64,000 nt of DNA from Christiangramia portivictoriae DSM 23547 (GCF_000423045.1 NZ_AUHF01000001.1:186001-250000), one strand, 5' to 3'; shown: positions 17,413-26,623, counted from the stretch's first letter. Made by a program: numbers and translations. The notes: generated from the sequence alone by a model not told the origin.

Positions 17413-18837
17413 ATGAACAAAAAAATATACTTAATCCTTGGAATCACGATCCTTACAATGGTTTCGTGTGGAAAAGACTTCCTGGAACCTGAGCCTGAGT
17501 CGGCAATTTCTGCTGAAGGTTATTTCCAGAACAGTGAGCAGGTGGAAACTGCAGTAATCGGGATGTATGACGCCATTCAGGGTGTGAATTCAAATGACCT
17601 GGATGACAACTTTAGTATCCAGAGAGAGTTTTATATTACTGAAATGCGTAGCGATAACACCCGTACAAAATCTCGTGAGGGTGAAGCAGCGCAATTCGAA
17701 AACTACCGGGTAACCACCAGTAATGGAATTGTCACCAATTACTACATCAGTTACTTCGAGATCATTTACAGAGCAAATCTTGTTCTGGCCAATCTTGAAG
17801 CTGCTAGTGAGGAAGATGTAGCACAGTTTGAAGCTGAAGCCAAATTTGTAAGAGCTTATGCTTATTTTAACCTGGTAAGATTATTTGGTCCGGTACCGTT
17901 AATAGATCGGCTTATTGGTCCGCTGGAAAAAGAAATAGCATTTACGAGAGCTTCTGAAGGAGCTATCTACGACCTTATTATTTCAGATCTAAATACTGCC
18001 ATCTCAGGACTGGACAATTCTTCCAGAAACAGGGCGTCCCAGGCAGCTGCACAAACATTGCTGGCAAAAGTGTACTTAACAACCGGTTCAAATTACACCG
18101 AAGCTCAGACGCTACTTGAATCTGTGATCAATAGTGGAGACTATTCGCTGGAATCTAATTTTAAGGATGTCTTTTATAATGAAAGCAATAGTGAAGTAAT
18201 CTACGCAGTAGGTTATACTTCAGATATCACTTCAGATAGCCAGAACTTTTCTGCTGAAATGCTGAACTCTGTAGGTAGAACCAGTGGAGTGAATTATGTG
18301 ACTGAAGATGCCAGAGCAGCACTGGATGCAAATGGAGGAAATAGAACTGCATTTTCTTACAGACAGGACCAGGCGCAGCCAACTCAATACCAGGTGGCAA
18401 AATATATTCCTAATGGTGATAGTGACCTTGGCATTGAACCAACCTCAAGCAACCCGGAACTTGCCGGAAATGACTGGATCGTTATTAGATATGCAGACGT
18501 TCTATTGCTACACGTAGAAGCGATTCTTGCAGGAGGACAGGAAACCAGCTCTACCGCAGCTCTAAATTCTTTCCAGAAAATTCGTGATAGAGCGGGTCTA
18601 ACAGATACTGTTACCAGCATTACCAAGGAAGATCTTCTGGAGGAGAGAAGAGTAGAACTTGCTTTTGAGAATCATAGATTTTTTGACCTGGTAAGATTTG
18701 GAGTGGCGCAGGAAGTGCTGTCTGAATTTGCACAGGAAAACGGATATGATTTTAGTGCGACCGATCTTTTGTTGCCTATTCCGCAGAGAGAGATCAACCT
18801 GAGCAATGGTCTTATGGAGCAAAATCCTGGTTATTAA
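17413..18837 (+). CDS. SusD-like outer-membrane glycan-binding lipoprotein
   Basis: A 474-residue RagB/SusD family protein. The lipoprotein signal ends at Cys19 (LTMVSC), followed by GKDFLEPEPE, a usual start for SusD proteins. The helical TPR-like core contains AKFVRAYAYFNLVRLFGPVPL, and the C-terminus carries LLEERRVELAFENHRFFDLVRFG, both characteristic. It should sit as a lid over the SusC barrel and capture alginate oligomers at the cell surface. It lies between susC and a PKD lipoprotein in unit 2. Confidence 0.92.
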   Translation: MNKKIYLILGITILTMVSCGKDFLEPEPESAISAEGYFQNSEQVETAVIGMYDAIQGVNSNDLDDNFSIQREFYITEMRSDNTRTKSREGEAAQFENYRVTTSNGIVTNYYISYFEIIYRANLVLANLEAASEEDVAQFEAEAKFVRAYAYFNLVRLFGPVPLIDRLIGPLEKEIAFTRASEGAIYDLIISDLNTAISGLDNSSRNRASQAAAQTLLAKVYLTTGSNYTEAQTLLESVINSGDYSLESNFKDVFYNESNSEVIYAVGYTSDITSDSQNFSAEMLNSVGRTSGVNYVTEDARAALDANGGNRTAFSYRQDQAQPTQYQVAKYIPNGDSDLGIEPTSSNPELAGNDWIVIRYADVLLLHVEAILAGGQETSSTAALNSFQKIRDRAGLTDTVTSITKEDLLEERRVELAFENHRFFDLVRFGVAQEVLSEFAQENGYDFSATDLLLPIPQREINLSNGLMEQNPGY

Positions 18838-18852
18838 TGTCTAATAATTAAA

Positions 18853-19860
18853 ATGATAAAGATGAAATTCAATATTTATAAGTTTCAGTTGAAGAGGGTC
18901 CTTTATGTTTCGATTTTGTTACTGGCAGGACTTACTGTCTCCTGCGATTACGAGTATGATCTGCCGGAAGAAGGTTCCATTGCAGATAAGACTCCACCTT
19001 CAGCCAATTTTAGCGCCTCGCAGAGCGATGATGATTTCTTAACCTTCAGTTTTGCGAATTTATCCAATAGCGCGACAGACTATATGTGGGATTTTGGGGA
19101 TGGTAATACCTCTACAGAACTTGATCCTATGAATACTTTTCCAGATGAAGGGATTTATACAGTAACATTAACTGTTTCAGATAAACTTGGAGTTACAGAT
19201 ACCTTTACTTCCGAAGTACTGGTAGAAGAGCCACCAGTTCCGGCAGCAATAACACCAGAAATTGGCGAAGCAGATTTTGAGGATGGAAGCGATGCCTGTG
19301 GAGATGGCCAGGACGGTAGAGATTGCTGGAGATTAAGTGGGGCAAGTATTCACCAGATCACAGGTTCAGACGGTCGTGGAGGTAGTCAGGCTGCAAAATA
19401 TCCTGAAAGTGCTACCAATGCAAGACAATCCTACCAGGCGCTTACAGTATCTCCAAACACCAAGTATATCCTGACCTTATTCTATGCCTTAACCGGAGAA
19501 GGAGATTCTATTCGAGCTTCTGTGATCGACGGGCAATTAGGAAATTTTGATGAATTTGCATCGGCTACGTTATTAGCTCAGGAAAGCGGAACCAAGGTGG
19601 ATGGTAAAGGAAATTACAATGCCCTGATCGTTGAATTTGAAACAGGTGCTAACGGCGAGATCTCTATCTTATTCGATTCAAATAACAGTTCTGATGCTTA
19701 TATCGATGATGTATCCATGATTCCTGTAGTTGAAGAGGATACTGAAGAAGGAGAAGAATCTGATGGTGATGCTGAAGAAGAAACCGAAGGTGATTCAGAA
19801 GGAGAAGGTTCAGGGGAATCTGAAGGTGAAGGTGAGAGCGAAGGGGAAACAGGAGCATGA
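18853..19860 (+). CDS. PKD-domain surface lipoprotein, probable alginate-binding protein
   Basis: A 335-residue protein with lipoprotein signal to Cys31 (LTVSC). A PKD domain (about 45-125) shows the hallmark MWDFGDGNTS and YTVTLTVSD. Residues about 135-285 form a beta-rich domain that looks like a carbohydrate-binding module (WRLSGASIHQI, ALTVSPNTKYIL, YIDDVSMIPV). The last 45 residues are almost only Glu, Asp, Ser and Gly. Position after susD suggests a surface glycan-binding protein. An upstream in-frame ATG (18853) and one at 18862 are both possible. The stop overlaps the next start (ATGA at 19857). Confidence 0.75.
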   Translation: MIKMKFNIYKFQLKRVLYVSILLLAGLTVSCDYEYDLPEEGSIADKTPPSANFSASQSDDDFLTFSFANLSNSATDYMWDFGDGNTSTELDPMNTFPDEGIYTVTLTVSDKLGVTDTFTSEVLVEEPPVPAAITPEIGEADFEDGSDACGDGQDGRDCWRLSGASIHQITGSDGRGGSQAAKYPESATNARQSYQALTVSPNTKYILTLFYALTGEGDSIRASVIDGQLGNFDEFASATLLAQESGTKVDGKGNYNALIVEFETGANGEISILFDSNNSSDAYIDDVSMIPVVEEDTEEGEESDGDAEEETEGDSEGEGSGESEGEGESEGETGA

Positions 19861-20771
19861 TCAAATTCTTAGGTGTTTACACCAGAAAAATATGCTTATT
19901 TGGAATTGCGGCAGGAACTGCCTGGACTTTTACTCAGTGTAAAGCTCCTGCCGTATCTTCAAATGTAGACGATTCCATATCCAATACTGCTGATAATTTT
20001 AAGCTTTCAAAGATTGATCTAAGTCACTGGAAGCTAACTATTCCTGAAGGCGAAGGTAAAGGTGGTGCCATTAGTGTGGAACCTCCGGAGATTTTAAATT
20101 ATGCAGAGAATGAAACCTTAAAGCCATTCATGTATAATGACTCCACTTCCGGCGCTCTGGTCTTTTATGCATATCCAAGTAATGCCACGACTGCAAATAC
20201 CAAGTATTCCAGGTCTGAGCTCAGGGAACAGATGGAACCTGGAAATGATGATGTGAACTGGACTTTTAAGGACGGCGGCAATCTCAAAGCCAGGATTGCA
20301 ATGGAGGATGTTAGCAGGGATAAGAATGGAAAATATCATAAGGTTATCATATTGCAGATTCATGGCAGATTAACCGATGAGCAGAAAGCTGAAATTGGAC
20401 AGAAAGACAATAACGCGCCTCCAATCCTCAAAATTTACTGGGATAAAGGTAAAATCAGAGTCAAAACCAAGGAACTTAAATTCCTGGAAACACAGCCCAA
20501 AGGTTTGCTGTATGATGAAGCCTGGGGAGACGATGAGGGTTTCAGCTTTAAGGAGGAAGTAGGTTTTAAAAAGTTTGATCTGGAAGTTGTTGTTTCTGAA
20601 GGTAAAATGCTAGTCTCTCTAAACGATAATGAATTTAAAGTATATGAGAATATCCATATGCAGAAATGGGGAGTCTTCGAAAACTACTTTAAAGCAGGGA
20701 ATTATTTGCAAACCCGGGACGAAGGCGCTTTCGCCAAAGTTAAATTTTACGAATTAAATGTTACTCATTAA
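19857..20771 (+). CDS. PL7-family alginate lyase, first copy
   Basis: A 304-residue protein. All three PL7 signature blocks are present: RSELREQ (119-125), QIH (167-169) and YFKAGNYLQ (from Tyr277), holding the catalytic Arg, Gln, His and Tyr. The QIH form is usually associated with activity on G-containing blocks, rather than QVH. The N-terminus ends a hydrophobic stretch at Cys28 (TFTQC), a possible but unorthodox lipobox. The start overlaps the PKD gene by four bases. It is paralogous to the next gene over its full length, evidently a tandem duplication. Confidence 0.92.
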   Translation: MIKFLGVYTRKICLFGIAAGTAWTFTQCKAPAVSSNVDDSISNTADNFKLSKIDLSHWKLTIPEGEGKGGAISVEPPEILNYAENETLKPFMYNDSTSGALVFYAYPSNATTANTKYSRSELREQMEPGNDDVNWTFKDGGNLKARIAMEDVSRDKNGKYHKVIILQIHGRLTDEQKAEIGQKDNNAPPILKIYWDKGKIRVKTKELKFLETQPKGLLYDEAWGDDEGFSFKEEVGFKKFDLEVVVSEGKMLVSLNDNEFKVYENIHMQKWGVFENYFKAGNYLQTRDEGAFAKVKFYELNVTH

Positions 20772-20772
20772 T

Positions 20773-21684
20773 ATGATTTTTAACTTCGAACGCTACAACA
20801 TCTTGATATTATACCTGTGCAGCATGAGCCTGGTTTCCTGCCAGAAAGATGACAGCGTTGCAGATGAGCCAGAAACTCCAGTGATAATTGGTGGTGAAGA
20901 GCCGGAAGAACCTGTTGTAAAGGACTATAAGTTACCGGAAATTGATTTAAGCAACTGGAAAGTTACCCTTCCTGTTGGTAATCCTTCAGAAGTAGAGCCG
21001 CCGGAGATTTTCGATTATGCAACGAACGAGAATCTTATACCGTTTATGTATAATGATTCTACAGATGGTTCTCTGGTATTTTATACCTATCCTGAATCAT
21101 CTACTGCGAACTCTTCTTACTCCAGAACAGAGTTACGGGAACAAATGGAACCAGGAAGCAATGATAAGAACTGGACTTTTGAAGAAGGAGGACGCATGCG
21201 CGGAACCTTAGCTGTTCCAGATATTTCCAGGGATGCTGAAGGTGATTTTCACAGAGTGATCATCATGCAGATCCATGGGAGATTAACCAATGCACAGCGT
21301 GACCAGATTGGAGAAGATGATAATAACGCACCACCAATTCTCAAAATTTATTGGGATGATGGGAAGCTAAGAGTCAAAACGAAGATCCTTAAGGATTTAA
21401 ATGCTTCAGAAGAGGAAATTTTACATACCAGCGCCTGGGGAGATGATGAAGGTTTCAATTTTTCAGAAAGAGTAGATACAGATCCATTTACACTGGAGAT
21501 AATTGCTTCCGAAGGAAAAATAGAAATTATTCTGAACGATGATGAAAAGGTGATCTATGAGAGTATACACATGAAAAAGTGGAATGTTTTTGAGAATTAT
21601 TTTAAGGCTGGAAATTATCTGGTAACGACAGATGAGAACGCCTTTTCGAAGGTTAAATTCTACGAACTTGAGGTAACTCACTAA
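20773..21684 (+). CDS. PL7-family alginate lyase, second copy (lipoprotein)
   Basis: A 303-residue protein with lipoprotein signal to Cys23 (SLVSC). PL7 blocks: RTELREQ (118-124), QIH (166-168) and YFKAGNYLV (from Tyr276); the last block has Val where the family and the neighbouring copy have Gln. The ATG at 20773 is preferred: an in-frame ATG at 20758 lies inside the previous gene and would add five residues before the signal. The two PL7 copies align along their whole length but differ in the N-terminal tether, so they may act at different places or on different block types. Confidence 0.92.
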   Translation: MIFNFERYNILILYLCSMSLVSCQKDDSVADEPETPVIIGGEEPEEPVVKDYKLPEIDLSNWKVTLPVGNPSEVEPPEIFDYATNENLIPFMYNDSTDGSLVFYTYPESSTANSSYSRTELREQMEPGSNDKNWTFEEGGRMRGTLAVPDISRDAEGDFHRVIIMQIHGRLTNAQRDQIGEDDNNAPPILKIYWDDGKLRVKTKILKDLNASEEEILHTSAWGDDEGFNFSERVDTDPFTLEIIASEGKIEIILNDDEKVIYESIHMKKWNVFENYFKAGNYLVTTDENAFSKVKFYELEVTH

Positions 21685-21744
21685 GCATGGATAACATATT
21701 GTTTGAGTTGGTCTTAGTGTTGCTTCCGGCTGAATAGTCGGCAG

Positions 21745-21775
21745 GACCACTAATTAATCCAAATTGGTCTTTTTT
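21745..21775 (+). terminator. possible weak terminator of alginate unit 2
   Basis: GACCA (21745-21749) can pair with TGGTC (21765-21769), followed directly by six T. The stem is only 5 bp with a 15-nt loop, so efficiency is doubtful. Confidence 0.35.
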
Positions 21776-21811
21776 AAAGGCTTAATGCTTTCCAGCTCAG
21801 ATTATTTTTTA

Positions 21812-21840
21812 TAAATTTGAATAACCAGATTGGTTAACCA
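21812..21840 (+). promoter_or_regulatory. promoter and operator array 3, upstream of the GntR gene
   Basis: The -7 box TAAATTTG (21812-21819) is followed by TGAATAACCA (21818-21827) and TGGTTAACCA (21831-21840). The two operator units start 13 bp apart and the first begins six bases into the -7 box, exactly as at arrays 1 and 2. The regulator would therefore control its own gene. The -33 position reads TTTC. Confidence 0.7.
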
Positions 21841-21868
21841 GTTTTAAAGCATCTTAGAAATTCGGCAA

Positions 21869-22579
21869 ATGAATGTAGACGGATATACGAAAATCGAACT
21901 TCAGCAGCAAACGCGGAACGAGATCATTAGTAATATAAGAGAGTATATAAATTTCAAGAATCTCGAGCCGGGTGATAAATTGCCTTCTGAGAGAATGCTT
22001 TCTGAAAAATTTGGTGTTAGCCGAAATAATCTCAGGGAAGCCATCCAGACTCTGGAGTTCTACGGAATATTACAAAGTGTACCTCAAAGCGGAACCTATC
22101 TGGCAAACATTGGAGTGGTTGCCCTTAATGGGATGATCTCAGATATATTGAGTCTGGCAGATCCAGATTTTAAATCACTGGTGGAAACCAGGATTCTTCT
22201 GGAACTCAAAACAGTTCGTTTAGCAGCGCTAAGGCGTACTGAAGAGCAACTGGAACACATGAAAGAGACTCTGGAGGCATATACAATCAAAGCCGAGAAT
22301 GGGGAAGATGCCGTACAGGAAGATCTTTTATTCCACCTGGCAATTGCGAAAGCCAGTGGAAACAGTACTATGAACACGTTCATGCTTACCATTACTCCAG
22401 AGATCATCACGAATTTCGCAAAATATCATGTTTGCGATGAAAATCAGGCATTTTTAGGGATCGAAGAACATAAAGCTATTCTGGATGCTATTGAAGCTAG
22501 AGATCCGGTAAAGGCAAAGGAACAGATGAAAATTCACTTCAAAAGTTTATATAAGTATTGCTATAACGTAGACATCTGA
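21869..22579 (+). CDS. GntR-family (FadR subfamily) regulator of the alginate locus
   Basis: A 236-residue regulator. The N-terminal winged helix-turn-helix (about 12-80) shows LPSERMLSEKFGVSRNNLREA and a wing with PQSGTYLA; the C-terminal FCD ligand-binding domain (about 95-225) is all-helical with FHLAIAKASGN and EHKAILDAIEARD. FadR-subfamily members bind TGGT-N2/3-ACCA palindromes as dimers and respond to sugar acids. The arrays at 6669, 14060 and 21818 match such sites, so this protein probably represses all three units until an alginate breakdown product (DEH or KDG) appears. The inducer is inferred. Confidence 0.85.
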   Translation: MNVDGYTKIELQQQTRNEIISNIREYINFKNLEPGDKLPSERMLSEKFGVSRNNLREAIQTLEFYGILQSVPQSGTYLANIGVVALNGMISDILSLADPDFKSLVETRILLELKTVRLAALRRTEEQLEHMKETLEAYTIKAENGEDAVQEDLLFHLAIAKASGNSTMNTFMLTITPEIITNFAKYHVCDENQAFLGIEEHKAILDAIEARDPVKAKEQMKIHFKSLYKYCYNVDI

Positions 22580-22778
22580 TAATGTTGGGATTGCACGCTC
22601 CCTTCAGATGTTAATTGAGAGAAAAGTTTAAACCGGGATTACTTGATATACCTTCCATTAAAGCTATATCCTCATTCCGTATTAATTAAAAATAAACCTC
22701 CATGGGTTCAAAATCTATGGTACCAGGGATCTTTTTCCTGAAATCGAGTCTCGCTTACTGGCTTTAAATTTTAATAAT

Positions 22779-24065
22779 ATGAAATTAAAAGGTTTAAGAT
22801 GGTGGATTATTGCCTTGATCGCATTGGCTACCATCATCAATTATATAGATAGAACGGCATTTGGCGTCATGTGGCCCGAGATGGGAAAAGACCTTGGGAT
22901 GGATGAGTCTGATTACGCAGTAATGCTGAACGTCTTCATGATTACCTATGCACTTGGTAAATTTCTTTCAGGTAAATTATACGATCAAATTGGTACCCGG
23001 CTTGGATTTATATTCTCAATCACCTTGTGGTCTGCAGCAGCTATTCTGCATGCTTTCGCTCGAGGTCTGGTTTCACTTTCTTTAGTAAGAGCGATGCTTG
23101 GGTTTGGTGAAGCAGGAAACTGGCCTGGTGCGGTTAAAAGTAATGGAGAATGGTTCCCGGTGAAGGAAAGGGCTATAGCTCAGGGAATCTTTAATGCCGG
23201 TGCTTCCTTAGGAAGTGTGGTAGCACCAGCTCTAATCGCCTTTTTATACGCACAATTTGGCTGGAGAACAACTTTTATCATTCTGGGTTTACTTGGTTTT
23301 GTATGGATCATACCCTGGTTTATCATTAACAAATCAACTCCTAAAAAACATCCCTGGTTAACAGAGAAAGAACGGAATCTAATTCTTTCGGGAAGGATCG
23401 AGCCAGATGAGGTGAACGAAAAGGAAAAAGGAATGTCTGTTGCCAAAATATTAAGTTATAAAGAACCCTGGGGAGTTCTGGTTTCACGATTCTTCATAGA
23501 ACCTATCTGGTGGCTTTTCGTAGGATGGATGCCATTATATTTAAATTCTGAATTTGGCTTCAGCATTGAAGAAATTGGTTCTACCATATGGATCTCCTAC
23601 TTGGGAGGTATGGCAGGTAGCCTTGCCGGAGGATGGTTTTCTGGAACACTTATGGATAAATATTCTCTTGACTTCGCACGTAAATTATCAATACTTATAG
23701 GTGGTGCCCTTATTTTCTTAGGCTTAATGGGAATTATCTTCCTGGTAGATGGCGATAATGCAATGACATTTATCTATATCGTATCCATCGTACTTTTTGG
23801 ATTCCAGTTCGCCATAGGAAACATTCAGACGCTATCGAGCGATCTTCTGAAGGGGCCTTCAGTTGGAACGCTTGCAGGTCTTGCGGGAACAGTTGCGGCG
23901 GTTTCAGTAATTATCATGAACTGGCTTATTCCACAGATCACAGAGATCTCTTATACGCCGGCCTTTATAATCATTGCAATATTAGCTCCGCTCGCGGTAC
24001 TATCGATCTATATCCTGATAAGGAAGATTGAACCAGTTGAAATTGAACACACGAATAACTACTAA
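22779..24065 (+). CDS. MFS transporter, ACS/hexuronate family, probable uronate or DEH importer
   Basis: A 428-residue protein with 12 predicted membrane helices. NYIDRTAFGVMWPEM in the first helix region and GFGEAGNWPGAVKSNGEWFP after helix 4 are hallmarks of the anion:cation symporter family that includes ExuT-like transporters. It should bring unsaturated uronate or DEH across the inner membrane for the reductase encoded next. It lies 199 bp downstream of the regulator gene; no promoter matching the consensus was seen in that gap, so it is probably read from promoter 3. Confidence 0.85.
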   Translation: MKLKGLRWWIIALIALATIINYIDRTAFGVMWPEMGKDLGMDESDYAVMLNVFMITYALGKFLSGKLYDQIGTRLGFIFSITLWSAAAILHAFARGLVSLSLVRAMLGFGEAGNWPGAVKSNGEWFPVKERAIAQGIFNAGASLGSVVAPALIAFLYAQFGWRTTFIILGLLGFVWIIPWFIINKSTPKKHPWLTEKERNLILSGRIEPDEVNEKEKGMSVAKILSYKEPWGVLVSRFFIEPIWWLFVGWMPLYLNSEFGFSIEEIGSTIWISYLGGMAGSLAGGWFSGTLMDKYSLDFARKLSILIGGALIFLGLMGIIFLVDGDNAMTFIYIVSIVLFGFQFAIGNIQTLSSDLLKGPSVGTLAGLAGTVAAVSVIIMNWLIPQITEISYTPAFIIIAILAPLAVLSIYILIRKIEPVEIEHTNNY

Positions 24066-24087
24066 TAATCTTAAATACTATTGAATT

Positions 24088-24852
24088 ATGAATGACTCAA
24101 ATCAAAAAATAGCGGTGATCACCGGAGCAACGGGTGGAATTGGTTTTGCCGTTGCTAAAAGACTAGGACAGGATGGATATACAGTGATCCTGAACGGAAT
24201 TCAGGACGATCATGGTGCTGAAAAAATAGAAGAACTTAAGAAAGAAGGTATCACTGCAGAATATTATGGTTTTGATGTTACTGATGAAGATGCGGTGAAT
24301 GCTAATATTGCCAAAATTGGTGAAAAGTACGGTAAGATCGATGCGGTTATAAACAACGCTGGTGGTCTTGGTGGAAGATCCAGATTTGAAGAAATGACTA
24401 CTGAGTTTTACAGGTCTGTTATGGCACTTAACCTTGATTCTGCATTCTTTGTTTCAAGAGCTGCTATTCCATTTCTGAAAAAAGGAGATCATCCAACTAT
24501 TATTAATTACACTTCGAATGCGGGATGGAATGCTGGTGGCCCTGGTGCTGGTATCTACGGAACTTCAAAAGCAGCAGTACATACTTTAACCAGAGCACTT
24601 GCTAAGGATCTAGCTGAATACGGGATTCGAGTAAATGCAGTTTCTCCGGGAACTATCGATACTCCTTTCCACTCACAGATCAAATCAACTAAACCTGAAG
24701 TATTTGCTTCCTGGAAAGACAATATCATGTTAGGTCGTTTGGGACAGCCAGAAGATGTAGCCTCAGTAGTATCATTCTTAGTGAGCAAAGATGCTGCATT
24801 CCTGACTGCTGAAACCGTTCAGGTTGGTGGAGGACAGGCTCTCGGAATTTAA
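24088..24852 (+). CDS. SDR-family oxidoreductase, probable DEH reductase
   Basis: A 254-residue short-chain dehydrogenase. Visible are the cofactor motif TGATGGIG near residue 13, NNAGG near 90, and the catalytic Ser143, Tyr157 and Lys161 (YGTSK). The C-terminus has the SDR ending GGGQALGI. In this place, between uronate importer and KDG kinase, the expected reaction is reduction of 4-deoxy-L-erythro-5-hexoseulose uronate (DEH) to 2-keto-3-deoxygluconate (KDG). Cofactor preference cannot be read safely. The gene follows the transporter by 22 bp. Confidence 0.85.
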   Translation: MNDSNQKIAVITGATGGIGFAVAKRLGQDGYTVILNGIQDDHGAEKIEELKKEGITAEYYGFDVTDEDAVNANIAKIGEKYGKIDAVINNAGGLGGRSRFEEMTTEFYRSVMALNLDSAFFVSRAAIPFLKKGDHPTIINYTSNAGWNAGGPGAGIYGTSKAAVHTLTRALAKDLAEYGIRVNAVSPGTIDTPFHSQIKSTKPEVFASWKDNIMLGRLGQPEDVASVVSFLVSKDAAFLTAETVQVGGGQALGI

Positions 24853-24924
24853 TAATAAAAGAAAGTTAGTAAAAGTAGAGCCAGTAACTTTTCATAGGAA
24901 ACTACTTTTCAGAAATCAATATTT

Positions 24925-25944
24925 ATGAAAAATATCGTAGCCTTCGGAGAAATGCTCATGCGGCTATCGCCACCAGAGAATTTACGCTTTTTTCAGGCAA
25001 GCTCATTCGATGCCTCCTATAGTGGCGCCGAGTTCAATACTATGGCATCCCTGCAACGATGGGGTTTACCCACGCAGTTTGTAACAAAACTACCGGCTAA
25101 CGATTTTGGAGATAAAGCGATTTCTGAGATGAGCAGGTATCAGGTTGGAAGCAAATATGTAGCCAGAGGAGGAAACCGACTCGGGATTTACTTCCTGGAA
25201 AAAGGTAGCGCCATAAGACACAGTAAGGTTATATATGATCGTGCTGAAAGTGCAGTGGCTCAAATTGAAGAAGGTGAGATTGACTGGAAGCAGGTCTTTG
25301 CGAATGCATCCTGGTTTCACTGGTCTGGTATTACTCCAGGAATTTCAGAATCAGCAGCGAGGGAATGCCTTAAAGCCTGTAAAGTAGCCAGTGATTTGGG
25401 ATTAAAGATTTCCTGTGATCTCAATTACAGATCTACTTTATGGAAATGGGGTAAAAATCCTGAGGAGATACTGCCAGAAATTTTAAGTATCACCAACGTG
25501 ATTCTTGGAGATCTGGCAACATTGTATAAAATGCTTGGGAAACGGGAAATCGAACCCGACTACTTGAAGCCTGAAACATTAGGCAATTATTACGATGAAG
25601 TTCTGGAGGTTTGTAAAGTGCTGGAATATCTGCCTACGACATTAAGATATTCTATGAGCGCTTCTCACCAGAAGATTGGTGGAATTATGTATGCAAAAGG
25701 AGAGCTCGTCACATCAGTTAACAAGGAAATTCTTCCTGTGGTGGATAGACTTGGAACCGGTGATGCTTTTATGGCCGGAATCATTTATGGGCTACACACT
25801 AATTTAGGTCTTCAAAAAACGCTCGATTTTGCGGTAGCTACGAGCGCTTACAAGCATACCATGAGTGGGGATATTAATATTGCCAGTCTCGATGAGGTTC
25901 ATGCGATCATGGACGGAGAACTTTCAGCATTAATTAAAAGATGA
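24925..25944 (+). CDS. kdgK: 2-keto-3-deoxygluconate kinase (PfkB family)
   Basis: A 339-residue carbohydrate kinase of the ribokinase/PfkB type. The N-terminus FGEMLMRLSPP and the motif YSGAEFNTM fit KDG kinases, and DRLGTGDAFMAG near residue 275 contains the catalytic Asp and anion hole. It phosphorylates KDG to KDPG with ATP. The 72-bp gap before it holds no recognisable promoter. It lies 7 bp before the aldolase gene, so the kinase and aldolase are made together. Confidence 0.9.
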   Translation: MKNIVAFGEMLMRLSPPENLRFFQASSFDASYSGAEFNTMASLQRWGLPTQFVTKLPANDFGDKAISEMSRYQVGSKYVARGGNRLGIYFLEKGSAIRHSKVIYDRAESAVAQIEEGEIDWKQVFANASWFHWSGITPGISESAARECLKACKVASDLGLKISCDLNYRSTLWKWGKNPEEILPEILSITNVILGDLATLYKMLGKREIEPDYLKPETLGNYYDEVLEVCKVLEYLPTTLRYSMSASHQKIGGIMYAKGELVTSVNKEILPVVDRLGTGDAFMAGIIYGLHTNLGLQKTLDFAVATSAYKHTMSGDINIASLDEVHAIMDGELSALIKR

Positions 25945-25951
25945 TCATATA

Positions 25952-26623
25952 ATGGCAAAATTATCAAGACTTCAGGTGTACGAAATTATGGGGACTACAG
26001 GTATGGTTCCTTTATTCAGTCATCAGGATGTGAAAACTTCAAAAGAGATTATCAACGCCTGCTACAAAGGTGGTGCGAGGGTTCTCGAGTTCACTGCAAG
26101 AGAGTATAATGCTCATACTGTATTTGAAGAAATTTCAACCTACATCCGGGATAATTATCCAGATATGGCTATTGGAATCGGTTCGGTTACCGATGCCGCT
26201 TCTGCATCTCTTTTTATTCAATTAGGTGCAGATTTTATCGTAACTCCTGTTTTTAGAGAAGACATAGCTGTCGTTTGCAACCGCAGGAAGATCGCTTTCC
26301 TTCCTGGTTGTGGATCGCTAACTGAAATTTCGAAGGCCGAAGAAGCCGGTTGTGAGATCGTTAAACTTTTCCCGGGAGCGATATATGGACCAGAATTTAT
26401 CAAGGCGGTCAAAGGTCCGCAACCATGGACGAGTATCATGCCAACTGGCGGGGTTGCTCCAACAAAGAAGAGCCTTACCAAATGGTTTGAAGCTGGTTGT
26501 ACTTGTGTGGGAATGGGTTCCAAATTGTTCGTAAAAAACGCGTCTGGAGAATTTGATCTGGATAAGATCGAATCTGTCACCAGAGAGTGCTTACAAACCA
26601 TTAAGGACTTGAAAAATAACTAA
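25952..26623 (+). CDS. eda: KDPG/KHG aldolase
   Basis: A 223-residue class I aldolase of the Eda family. Key residues are visible: the catalytic Glu in LEFTAREYN, the substrate loop TPVFREDIAVVCNR, GCGSLTE, and the Schiff-base Lys138 in IVKLFPG. It splits KDPG to pyruvate and glyceraldehyde 3-phosphate, the last step of the alginate pathway. Length is typical. An FBPase gene follows 37 bp later, linking the products to gluconeogenesis. Confidence 0.92.
   Translation: MAKLSRLQVYEIMGTTGMVPLFSHQDVKTSKEIINACYKGGARVLEFTAREYNAHTVFEEISTYIRDNYPDMAIGIGSVTDAASASLFIQLGADFIVTPVFREDIAVVCNRRKIAFLPGCGSLTEISKAEEAGCEIVKLFPGAIYGPEFIKAVKGPQPWTSIMPTGGVAPTKKSLTKWFEAGCTCVGMGSKLFVKNASGEFDLDKIESVTRECLQTIKDLKNN

Noticed and set aside
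22718-22725. TGGTACCA palindrome upstream of the MFS gene as a fourth GntR operator
   Set aside because: It lacks the two-base centre, has no 13-bp partner and no TAnnTTTG box next to it.
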